A program made the position numbers and the translations under genes. DNA of 64,000 nucleotides from Citromicrobium sp. UBA3494 (GTDB lineage: Bacteria > Pseudomonadota > Alphaproteobacteria > Sphingomonadales > Sphingomonadaceae): NCBI GenBank assembly GCA_002377695.1, contig DFQH01000002.1, positions 1 to 64,000 on the forward strand, written 5' to 3'. How positions within the stretch are numbered: the stretch's first letter is position 1; each line of letters opens with the position of its first letter. Positions 51,851-59,516 of this stretch are shown here, piece after piece. The notes under the pieces were generated by a model. The model made no database searches. It was not told the origin of the DNA and worked only from the letters and a program-made list of their open reading frames with translations.

Positions 51851-54208
51851 ATGCCTAGCTTTGCGCAAAATCTCGAAAAGACCCTCCACGCCGCGCTCGA
51901 CGGTGCGCGCGAGCGGCGGCACGAATATGCCACGCTCGAACACCTGCTGCTGGCGCTGATCGCGGATGACGACGCGGCAGAGGTGATGGGCGCGTGCGGG
52001 GTGGACCTGGCCGAACTGGCGGATGTGGTGCGCACCTATCTGGATCAGGAATACCAGTCGCTGAAGGCGGACGAGGCGGGCGAACCGCAGCCCACCGCCG
52101 GTTTCCAGCGCGTGGTGCAGCGTGCGATCCTGCACGTCCAGTCTTCCGGCAAGGACATGGTGACGGGTGCCAACGTGCTGGTTGCGCTGTTTTCCGAACG
52201 CGATTCCTACGCGGTCTATTTCCTGCAGCAGCAGGACATGAGCCGGCTGGATGCGGTCAGCTTCATCAGCCACGGCATCGGCAAGAGCGGCCAGGCGATC
52301 GAGCCGCGCTCTCCGCGTGGCAGCGACGAAGCCGAGGCCGAGGAGAAGGAAGAGGCCAAGGGCAACAAGAAGGAGACCGCGCTCGACCAGTTCACGGTCA
52401 ACCTCAACGCCAAGGCGGACAGCGGCAAGATCGATCCGCTGATCGGGCGGGGGCCCGAGGTCGACCGCACGGTCCAGATCCTGTGCCGCCGGTCGAAGAA
52501 CAACCCGCTCTATGTTGGCGATCCGGGCGTCGGGAAGACCGCGATTGCGGAAGGCCTCGCGCGCAAGATTGTCGAAGGCGACGTGCCCGAAGTGCTGGAA
52601 GACGCGGTGATCTATTCGCTCGACATGGGCGCGCTGCTGGCGGGCACGCGGTATCGCGGCGATTTCGAGGAACGGCTGAAGCAGGTCGTCTCCGAACTCG
52701 AGAAGATGCCGCACGCGATTTTGTTCATCGACGAGATTCACACGGTGATCGGCGCGGGCGCGACCAGCGGCGGGGCGATGGACGCGTCCAACCTCTTGAA
52801 GCCCGCGCTTTCCAGCGGCGCGATCCGCTGCATCGGATCGACCACCTACAAGGAATTCCGCAACCACTTCGAAAAGGATCGCGCGCTGCTGCGCCGGTTC
52901 CAGAAGATCGACGTCAACGAGCCCACGATCGAGGATACCGTGAAGATCCTCAAGGGTCTCAAATCCGCGTTCGAACAGCATCATAAGGTGACCTACACCG
53001 CCGATGCGCTGAAAACCGCGGTGGAGCTGTCGGCCCGCTACATCAACGACCGCAAGCTGCCCGACAAGGCGATCGACGTGGTCGACGAAGTCGGCGCGAT
53101 GCAGATGCTGGTGCCGCCCAGCCGCCGCAAGAAGAAGATCACCGCGCGCGAGATCGAGGCGGTCATCGCGACGATGGCACGCATTCCGCCAAAATCCGTC
53201 AGCAAGGACGACAAGACCGCGCTGGAAAACCTCGAACGCGATCTGAAGCAGGTGGTGTTCGGGCAGGACGCGGCGGTGAAGAAGCTCTCCACCGCGATGA
53301 AGCTGAGCCGTGCGGGCCTGCGCGATCCGGACAAGCCGATCGGTTCGTTCCTGTTCTCCGGCCCGACCGGCGTCGGCAAGACCGAGGTTGCGCGCCAGCT
53401 CGCCTCGATCATGGGGATCGAGCTCAAGCGCTTCGACATGTCCGAATATATGGAGCGCCACAGCGTTTCGCGCCTGATCGGCGCGCCTCCGGGCTATGTC
53501 GGCTACGATCAGGGCGGCCTGCTGACCGACGCGGTCGACCAGAATCCGCACAGCGTGCTGCTGCTCGACGAGATCGAGAAGGCGCATCCCGACCTGTTCA
53601 ACATCCTGCTGCAGGTGATGGATAATGGCCGCCTGACCGACCACCACGGCAAGACGGTCGATTTCCGCAACGTGGTGCTGATCATGACCACCAATGCCGG
53701 CGCAGCCGACATGGCGAGCCAGGGCATCGGCTTTGGCGACGTGAGCAAGGAAGACGCGAGCGAGGAGGCGGTGAAGCGCATGTTCACGCCCGAATTCCGC
53801 AACCGCCTCGATGCGATCGTGCCCTTCGGCTATCTGGGCAAGGACACCATCGCGCGGGTCGTCGACAAGTTCATCATCCAGCTCGAACTCCAGCTGGCGG
53901 AACAGAATGTCGACATCCAGTTCGACGACGCGGCCAAGAAGTGGCTCGGCGACAAGGGCTACGACCGGCTGTACGGCGCGCGCCCGATGGGCCGCCTGAT
54001 CCAGGAAAAGATCAAGCAGCCGCTGGCCGAGGAACTGCTGTTCGGCAAACTGGCCGACGGCGGCGAGGTGAATGTCACGATGAAGGACGGCAAGCCGCAC
54101 TTCGAACTGACGCCCGCCCCGCCCAAGGGCAAGCGCAAGAAGGCCGCGCCCAAGAAGAAGCCGGCGGACAGCGAAGGCGCGGGCGAAGAGAAGAGCAGCG
54201 ACACCTAA
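51851..54208 (+). CDS. clpA: ATP-dependent Clp protease ATP-binding subunit ClpA
   Basis: The unfoldase partner of ClpP. The 785-residue AAA+ protein has a Clp_N domain (NLEKTLHAALDGARERRHEY), first Walker A GDPGVGKTAIAEGLARKI with FIDEIHTVIGAGAT, second Walker A GPTGVGKTEVARQLAS, and LLLDEIEKAHPDLFNILLQ. The ClpP-binding loop region lies near residue 610 (DMASQGIGFG). The C-terminus ends in a basic Lys/Pro tail (KGKRKKAAPKKKPAD). No clpS is present immediately upstream, where it often lies; DUF1192 occupies that place. Length and motifs are otherwise normal. Confidence 0.97.
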   Translation: MPSFAQNLEKTLHAALDGARERRHEYATLEHLLLALIADDDAAEVMGACGVDLAELADVVRTYLDQEYQSLKADEAGEPQPTAGFQRVVQRAILHVQSSGKDMVTGANVLVALFSERDSYAVYFLQQQDMSRLDAVSFISHGIGKSGQAIEPRSPRGSDEAEAEEKEEAKGNKKETALDQFTVNLNAKADSGKIDPLIGRGPEVDRTVQILCRRSKNNPLYVGDPGVGKTAIAEGLARKIVEGDVPEVLEDAVIYSLDMGALLAGTRYRGDFEERLKQVVSELEKMPHAILFIDEIHTVIGAGATSGGAMDASNLLKPALSSGAIRCIGSTTYKEFRNHFEKDRALLRRFQKIDVNEPTIEDTVKILKGLKSAFEQHHKVTYTADALKTAVELSARYINDRKLPDKAIDVVDEVGAMQMLVPPSRRKKKITAREIEAVIATMARIPPKSVSKDDKTALENLERDLKQVVFGQDAAVKKLSTAMKLSRAGLRDPDKPIGSFLFSGPTGVGKTEVARQLASIMGIELKRFDMSEYMERHSVSRLIGAPPGYVGYDQGGLLTDAVDQNPHSVLLLDEIEKAHPDLFNILLQVMDNGRLTDHHGKTVDFRNVVLIMTTNAGAADMASQGIGFGDVSKEDASEEAVKRMFTPEFRNRLDAIVPFGYLGKDTIARVVDKFIIQLELQLAEQNVDIQFDDAAKKWLGDKGYDRLYGARPMGRLIQEKIKQPLAEELLFGKLADGGEVNVTMKDGKPHFELTPAPPKGKRKKAAPKKKPADSEGAGEEKSSDT

Positions 54209-54376
54209 ATAGCTGCCGCAGTCGAAAACTGTGGAGAGTGGTGGAGGGCAGCCCTCCGCCGCTTGACTCGTCTTGTCCTAAATGTGTTTTAGAACACGGT
54301 CGCGCTACCACCTCGTTCGACCCTCTGTACCTCTGCGCTCCTTTTACAGGCGAGGGGCAAGAGGCCCTTCGGAGGG

Positions 54377-54395
54377 GCTGATCCCTACGATCAGC
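54377..54395 (+). promoter_or_regulatory. Hairpin directly upstream of the small ORF
   Basis: GCTGATC (54377-54383) and GATCAGC (54389-54395) form a seven-base perfect stem with a five-base loop, ten bases before the AGGAGG of the small ORF. It may affect mRNA stability or translation start. Confidence 0.4.
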
Positions 54396-54415
54396 ATCGA
54401 ACATAGGAGGCTACG

Positions 54416-54526
54416 ATGGAGCCACGGGTGCATGTCCGTGAGTACCGTCGCTGGCGGTTCGGCCGGTGGGAAAGTGTCTGCCAACACACCCGCCGGTGGC
54501 CCCGCCAGTACTCTTTCAACTTCTGA
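54416..54526 (+). CDS. Short basic, aromatic-rich protein of unknown function (36 aa)
   Basis: An ATG at 54416 is preceded by a consensus AGGAGG with a five-base spacer. It opens a 36-codon frame ending in TGA. The product is rich in Arg, Trp, Tyr and His (for example VHVREYRRWRFGRWE), has no hydrophobic segment, and ends in YSFNF. A pattern of this kind (V-x-V-R-x-Y-x-R-x-R-x-G-R-x-E) recalls small conserved proteins of sphingomonads, but no function is known and this recollection was not searched. It is too short for most gene callers; the ribosome-binding site is the main support. Confidence 0.6.
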   Translation: MEPRVHVREYRRWRFGRWESVCQHTRRWPRQYSFNF

Positions 54527-54684
54527 CGAGTAAAACCTAGGTAGCGCGGCCACCCTTTTGGGTGACGCAATATGCGTTATGCACATTCGAATCGCTGTTT
54601 CAAGGTCCGCGAATCGCTGGAATCCCTAGGATCAAGCCTCAAGCAAGGCGGAACGGTTCAATAAACGGGGAATTATCCACAGTG

Positions 54685-55716
54685 ATGCCCACCCCCTTTT
54701 TCTGGATCCAGCCGCACCCGCACGGGATCTACGTGGTGCCCGCCGATGCGTGGATCGATCCGTCGCGCGCGGTCGATACCGCGCTGGTCACGCATGGTCA
54801 TGCAGACCACGCGCGAGGCGGGCACGGCACCACGTTTGCCACGCCCGAGACGCTCGCGATCATGGAGCTGCGCTATCGCACCGGGGCGGAGGACGATGCG
54901 GGCGAGATCCCGCACAAGGCGATGCCCGTTCGGTACGGAGAGACGATCCGCCTGAAGGGCGGCGTCGATGCAACCTACATCCCCGCAGGCCACGTACTCG
55001 GCAGCGCGCAGATATTGCTGGAGCATGCGGGCGAGCGAATCGTCGTCACCGGCGACTACAAGCGCAGCCCCGACCCGACCTGCCCGCCCTTCGAAGTGAC
55101 CCCGTGCGATATCTTCATCACCGAGGCGACCTTCGGCCTGCCCGTCTTCACCCATCCGCCGATCGCGGGCGAGATGGCCAAGCTGACCGACCGTCTGGCG
55201 GCGCATCCCGATTCCTGTGTGCTGGTGGGCGCCTATGCGCTGGGCAAGGCGCAGCGGGTGATCGCGGAACTGCGCGCCGCAGGCCACACCGACCCGATCT
55301 ACCTCCACGGCGCGATGGAGAAGATGTGCCGGCTTTACGAGGAACACGGCGTCGACTTGGGCGAGCTTCGACTCGTCTCCGATCACACGAAGGACGACAT
55401 GCGCGGCCACGTGGTGGTGTGCCCACCCTCGGCGCTTAACGACCGGTGGAGCCGCCGCCTGCCCGATCCGATCACCGCCATGGCGTCAGGCTGGATGCGG
55501 GTGCGCCAGCGCGCAAGGCAGCGCAATGTCGAGCTGCCGCTGGTCATCTCCGACCATGCCGACTGGGGCGAGCTGACCGACACGATTCGCGAAGTGAACC
55601 CGCAGGAAACCTGGATCACTCACGGGCGCGAGGAGGCGCTGCTGCGCTGGTGCCAGCTGCACCAGCGGCCCGCACGCGCGCTCGCGCTGGTCGGCTACGA
55701 GGATGAGGACGATTGA
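54685..55716 (+). CDS. Ligase-associated DNA-damage-response exonuclease (metallo-beta-lactamase fold)
   Basis: A 343-residue MBL-fold protein with VTHGHADHARGGHG (HxHxDH), ITEATFGLPVF and the beta-CASP-like LVISDHADWGELTDTI (DHADW). This is the TIGR04122-type nuclease found next to a particular ATP-dependent DNA ligase, also present here 440 bases downstream. ATG 54685 is chosen; a GTG overlaps immediately upstream and the frame extends to 54562. The gene ends 38 bases before a short secreted-protein gene on the other strand. Confidence 0.9.
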   Translation: MPTPFFWIQPHPHGIYVVPADAWIDPSRAVDTALVTHGHADHARGGHGTTFATPETLAIMELRYRTGAEDDAGEIPHKAMPVRYGETIRLKGGVDATYIPAGHVLGSAQILLEHAGERIVVTGDYKRSPDPTCPPFEVTPCDIFITEATFGLPVFTHPPIAGEMAKLTDRLAAHPDSCVLVGAYALGKAQRVIAELRAAGHTDPIYLHGAMEKMCRLYEEHGVDLGELRLVSDHTKDDMRGHVVVCPPSALNDRWSRRLPDPITAMASGWMRVRQRARQRNVELPLVISDHADWGELTDTIREVNPQETWITHGREEALLRWCQLHQRPARALALVGYEDEDD

Positions 55717-55754
55717 CGGGGATGACCGAGCCACCCCCGCCCCCGCGCGTCGGA

Positions 55755-56057
55755 TCAGTCGATCTCGGCGAGGCCGGCTGCAATCCTGGCCAGCATTTCT
55801 TCGGTGATCGCACCCTGCGACTGGGGCTGGATTTCCTTGAGGCTCATGCTCTTGATGTACGGGTAGTACTGGCTCGCCTCGAGATCGGGCAGCTCTGCGA
55901 CAACGACGGCGCGCGCAGCCTCGTCGGCCATCAGCGTTTCGATCGGCGTTTCGATCGTCAGCGCGGCCTCGGCTTCCTGCGCAGCAACCGGAGCGGCGGC
56001 CAGCGCCAGCGGAGTGGCGACCATGGCGAGCGACGCCGCGAAGAACCTGATTGTCAT
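55755..56057 (-). CDS. Small secreted hypothetical protein
   Basis: A 100-residue protein with a signal peptide (SLAMVATPLALAAAPVAAQ, cleaved near residue 27) and a short mature part with ETLMADEAARAVVVAELPDL and YYPYIKSMSLKEIQPQSQG. The C-terminal ALTEEMLARIAAGLAEID-type helix suggests a compact fold. I recognise no named family. It is inserted on the minus strand between the exonuclease and its partner DNA ligase. Confidence 0.7.
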   Translation of the reverse strand: MTIRFFAASLAMVATPLALAAAPVAAQEAEAALTIETPIETLMADEAARAVVVAELPDLEASQYYPYIKSMSLKEIQPQSQGAITEEMLARIAAGLAEID

Positions 56058-56155
56058 GACAGTGGACCTTTCCCTTTCGAAACCGGCGTATGCTTGCCGT
56101 CTCGGGAAATGAGTACCTGTGATTCATCCTTCCGAAAAGAGGGTTTGCCCTACTG

Positions 56156-57748
56156 ATGGAGAAATTCGCCGCCCTGATCGACGCGCTTGTCTATACCCGC
56201 AGCCGCAACGAGAAACTGCGGCTGATCGGCGAATACCTGCAAGCGACGCCCGATCCGGATCGCGGCTGGGCGCTCGCGGCGCTGAGCGACGGGCTGGACT
56301 TTCCGGCGGTCAAATCCTCCACCATCCGCACGATCCTGAAAGACCGCGTCGACCCGGTGCTGTGGACGCTCAGCCGCGATTTCGTGGGCGACACGGCGGA
56401 GACCGCGAGCCTCTTATGGCCCCAACCCGCCGACGCGCCCTCCCCGCCGACGGTGAGCGAGACGGTGGGCCTGCTTGACGCCATGACGCGCAAGTCGGTC
56501 CTCACCGAACTGCCCGCGCTGCTCGACCGGCTCGACGTCTCGGGCCGCTACGCGCTGCTGAAGCTCGCCACGGGGGCCATGCGGATCGGCATATCGGCGC
56601 GGCTCGCAAAGGTGGCCTTTGCCGATGCCTTCGATGTGCCGGTAGAGGATGTGGAGGAGTACTGGCACGGGCTGAAGCCCCCCTACGCGGAACTGTTTGC
56701 CTGGGCGGCAGAGGGCGCCGACCCGCCGGACATGGCGGATATCCCGCTGTTCAAACCCTTCATGCTCGCGCACCCGCTGGAAGATACGGTGGTCAGCCTG
56801 GAAGACTATGTCGCCGAGTGGAAGTGGGACGGCATCCGCGTGCAACTGGTGCATGCCGGTAATGAAACCCGCCTCTATTCGCGCGGCGGCGACGATATCT
56901 CGCCCACCTTCCCCGAAATGCTGCCCGCGCTGGACTTTCCCGCGATCCTCGACGGGGAGCTGCTGGTGCAAGGCACCACTCAGGGCGGTGAAGCGGGCGG
57001 AGCGGCCAGCTTCAACGCATTGCAGCAGCGCCTCGGTCGCAAGACCGTCAGCAAGAAGATGCTCGCCGAAAGCCCCGCCTTTGTGCGCGTCTATGACGTG
57101 CTCTCGCTCGACGGCGACAATCTGCGCGACAGGCCATGGACTGAGCGGCGCTCGATCCTCGAAGAGCTGATGGCGCGCCTGCCCGATGAGCGCTTCGATC
57201 TTTCGCAGATCGTCGAGGCACGCGATTTCGAGCATCTTGCGCAAATCCGCGAAGGTGCGCGCGACGATGCCATCGAAGGCCTGATGCTCAAGCGCCGCGA
57301 CTCGCCTTACGTGCCGGGCCGCCGCACAGGCCTGTGGTACAAGTGGAAGCGCGATCCGCTGCTGATCGACTGCGTGCTGATGTATGCGCAACGCGGCTCC
57401 GGCAAACGCTCCAGCTTCTATTCGGACTACACCTTCGGCTGCTGGGATGGCGACCCGGACGAGGGCGCTGACCTGCTGCCGGTCGGCAAGGCCTATTCGG
57501 GCTTCACCGACGCTGAGCTGAAGAAGATCGACCGCCACGTGCGCCAGAACACGGTCAACCGCTTCGGCCCGGTGCGCGAGACCGACAAGAGTCTGGTGTT
57601 CGAGGTCGCGTTCGATTCGGTACATGCCAGCAAGCGCCACAAGTCCGGCCTCGCCATGCGCTTCCCGCGCATCCACCGCATCCGCTGGGACAAGCCCGTG
57701 CACGAGGCGGACCGGATCGAGGCGTTGCAGGCGCTGGTGAGGGACTGA
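56156..57748 (+). CDS. ATP-dependent DNA ligase (exonuclease-associated type)
   Basis: A 530-residue DNA ligase with an N-terminal helical domain, the adenylation motif EWKWDGIRVQLVH (lysine of KxDG at about residue 222), and downstream ligase motifs LDFPAILDGELLVQG, VRVYDVLSLDGDNLRDRPW and EGLMLKRRDSPYVPGRR, TGLWYKWKRDPL. It is of the group paired with the nuclease upstream and, in other genomes, with an Lhr-type helicase and a phosphoesterase, which are absent here. It is not the NAD-dependent housekeeping LigA. Confidence 0.93.
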   Translation: MEKFAALIDALVYTRSRNEKLRLIGEYLQATPDPDRGWALAALSDGLDFPAVKSSTIRTILKDRVDPVLWTLSRDFVGDTAETASLLWPQPADAPSPPTVSETVGLLDAMTRKSVLTELPALLDRLDVSGRYALLKLATGAMRIGISARLAKVAFADAFDVPVEDVEEYWHGLKPPYAELFAWAAEGADPPDMADIPLFKPFMLAHPLEDTVVSLEDYVAEWKWDGIRVQLVHAGNETRLYSRGGDDISPTFPEMLPALDFPAILDGELLVQGTTQGGEAGGAASFNALQQRLGRKTVSKKMLAESPAFVRVYDVLSLDGDNLRDRPWTERRSILEELMARLPDERFDLSQIVEARDFEHLAQIREGARDDAIEGLMLKRRDSPYVPGRRTGLWYKWKRDPLLIDCVLMYAQRGSGKRSSFYSDYTFGCWDGDPDEGADLLPVGKAYSGFTDAELKKIDRHVRQNTVNRFGPVRETDKSLVFEVAFDSVHASKRHKSGLAMRFPRIHRIRWDKPVHEADRIEALQALVRD

Positions 57749-57880
57749 CCCCTCCCCCCTCGTCATCCCGGCGCTCGAGCGGGGAAATCCCGCCGACGAC
57801 ACAGAAGAAGCCGGCGCGGGTGATGCCGTCGGAACAGTGCCGCCTTCAATACCGGGCCCGCGCGGTGTACCGCCTGCCCC

Positions 57881-58528
57881 ATGCAGCGCTTCACGCCCCA
57901 ACAGCGTCTCTTCGCCTATGCCGTGGCCGCGCTTGCCGGTTTCGTCGACGTCACCGGTTTCCTTCAGGTCGACGGCTATTTCGTCTCCTTCATGACCGGC
58001 AACACCACGCTGCTGGCGCGCGATCTGGCGGGCGGGGCGAGCCGGGTGGCGGTGCCCGCTCTGCTGATCGCGGGATTCGTGATCGGTGTCGTCACGGGAA
58101 CGCTGGTCGGCGACCGTCTGGCGTCGCGGCGCAAGGTCGTGGTCACCGCGCTGGTCGCCGCGCTGCTCGTCTGCGCCGCGCTGGCGCGGTTCGTGGAACT
58201 GCGGGAGATTTCGCTCGGCCTGCTGGTGGTCGCGATGGGCGCGCTCAATACCGCGCTCAGCGCCAATCGCGAAAGCCCGGTGGGCCTGACCTACATGACC
58301 GGCGCGCTGGTGCGCACGGGCCAGCTGCTGGCCGACCGGATCGCAGGAGACCGCGAAGCCAATCCGCTCCCCTTCGCGCTTCTGTGGCTCAGCCTGCTTG
58401 CCGGGGCACTGGGCGGTGCGGTGGTGGGGCTGTACTGGGGCGCGGCATCGCTGTGGGTCGCCTCCGCCTTCGCGCTGGCGCTGTGCCTGGCGGCGATGCG
58501 CATTCCGGCGCGCGCGCCTACAGCGTAA
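57881..58528 (+). CDS. YoaK-family DUF1275 membrane protein
   Basis: A 215-residue inner-membrane protein with about five to six hydrophobic segments and the family signature AALAGFVDVTGFLQVDGYFVSF, MTGNTTLLARDLA, followed by NRESPVGLTYMTGALVRTGQ. Function is unknown. It follows the DNA ligase by 132 bases and its stop overlaps the convergent DUF167 gene by eleven bases. Confidence 0.88.
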   Translation: MQRFTPQQRLFAYAVAALAGFVDVTGFLQVDGYFVSFMTGNTTLLARDLAGGASRVAVPALLIAGFVIGVVTGTLVGDRLASRRKVVVTALVAALLVCAALARFVELREISLGLLVVAMGALNTALSANRESPVGLTYMTGALVRTGQLLADRIAGDREANPLPFALLWLSLLAGALGGAVVGLYWGAASLWVASAFALALCLAAMRIPARAPTA

Positions 58529-58796
58529 CGGCCAGCACCTTCTCGCGCGAAGTTGCGCCGCGCAACAGGCGGCAGTGCGATTTGGGAATGCCCAGCGCTT
58601 TGGCGACCAGCGCTGCGACTGCCGCATTGGCCGCGCCGTCCTGCGGCTTCGCGCGCACCTTCACCTGCACGCCGCCATCCACGATGGAGATCGATTCGGT
58701 CCGCGCGCCCGGCGTTACCCGCACGCGCAGCTCGCCCGCCTTTACCAGGGCGCACAGCGCCTCGGCATCGGCCAGGTCCGGCTTAGCGCGTGCCAT
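58518..58796 (-). CDS. DUF167/YggU-family small protein
   Basis: A 92-residue protein with the YggU pattern: LRVRVTPGARTESISI, VKVRAKPQDGAANAAV, LVAKALGIPKSHCRLLRGATS. The whole domain is present. Function is unknown in the family. The start ATG lies in front of AKPDLADAEAL. It converges with DUF1275. Confidence 0.88.
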   Translation of the reverse strand: MARAKPDLADAEALCALVKAGELRVRVTPGARTESISIVDGGVQVKVRAKPQDGAANAAVAALVAKALGIPKSHCRLLRGATSREKVLAVTL

Positions 58797-58922
58797 TTGC
58801 CGCTGTCCTACAGCTGCGCGGGCGTGGCATGGGACACGCGTTCTTTCGCATCGTCGTAACCCTGTGATCGCACCCGGATGAACGGCGCGATTTTTCGGCC
58901 CCTGGACACTGTGTCAGGTGTG

Positions 58923-59516
58923 TCAGGCGCCGCTCCCGGCAATCGCCGCAGCGTGGTGCTTTGCGTTTTCGGCGTAGTGCGCAACGCCCAGCCGCATTCC
59001 GGCAATCGCCGCATCGTCCAGATCGCGCATCTTGCGCGCCGGGCGACCGCCCCACAGCTCACGTTCGCCCATGACCTTGTTCTCGGTGAGCATCGCACCC
59101 GCAGCCAGCATCGCGTCGCTGCCGATCACCGCCTTGTTCATGGCAATCGCGCCGAGACCAACGAACCCGCGATCGTGGATCGTGCAGCCATGGACCATCG
59201 CCATGTGGCCGATCAGCACGTCGTCGCCGATCAGCAGCGGGCAGCCATCGGGATATTGCGGCGACGGCCCGTCGCAGTGGAGCACGCTGCCGTCCTGCAC
59301 ATTGGTCCGCTCGCCGATCACGATACGGCTGACATCGGCGCGCAGCACGCAGTTGTACCAGATCGAACTGCCCGCCCCGATGGCGACGTCGCCCACGATC
59401 ACGCTGCCCGGCGCGATGAAGGCGGTTTCGTGGATCTGCGGCGCCTTGCCGTGGATCGGGATCAGGCGCACGCCCGGTCTGTCGTGAGCCGTGTCGCCGG
59501 TTGTCGTATCGCTCAT
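58923..59516 (-). CDS. Gamma carbonic anhydrase-like hexapeptide protein
   Basis: A 197-residue left-handed beta-helix of the YrdA/CaiE type. Repeats include FIAPGSVIVGDVAIGAGSS, WYNCVLRADVSRIVIG, and metal-binding histidines in VQDGSVLHCDG and IGHMAMVHGCTIHD. These are the three-His zinc site of the gamma class. The ATG at 59516 overlaps the upstream gene's stop by four bases; a longer frame to 60503 is rejected as antisense-like. Catalysis as a carbonic anhydrase is not certain for this subgroup. Confidence 0.92.
   Translation of the reverse strand: MSDTTTGDTAHDRPGVRLIPIHGKAPQIHETAFIAPGSVIVGDVAIGAGSSIWYNCVLRADVSRIVIGERTNVQDGSVLHCDGPSPQYPDGCPLLIGDDVLIGHMAMVHGCTIHDRGFVGLGAIAMNKAVIGSDAMLAAGAMLTENKVMGERELWGGRPARKMRDLDDAAIAGMRLGVAHYAENAKHHAAAIAGSGA

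Larger units (their letters stand above)
54209..54684 (+). other. 476-base region holding a short ORF and hairpins
   Basis: The region after clpA contains one supported small ORF (54416-54526) and a perfect hairpin GCTGATC-CCTAC-GATCAGC (54377-54395) just before it. GGAGGGC-A-GCCCTCC near 54245 is palindromic but has no loop or T-run, so it is not a good terminator. A CACCC-TTTT-GGGTG hairpin lies near 54552. Nothing resembles a tRNA or other known RNA. Confidence 0.5.

Noticed and set aside
51764..54100. Long open frame of about 780 codons opposite clpA
   Set aside because: Antisense artefact of a GC-rich gene; ClpA on the other strand is complete.
54209..54415. Possible structured RNA after clpA
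   Set aside because: Several short stems are present, but no tRNA arms, SRP, tmRNA or 6S features could be recognised.
56414..58627. Long open frame of about 740 codons opposite the DNA ligase and DUF1275 genes
   Set aside because: Covers two well-supported genes on the other strand and has no recognisable domain.
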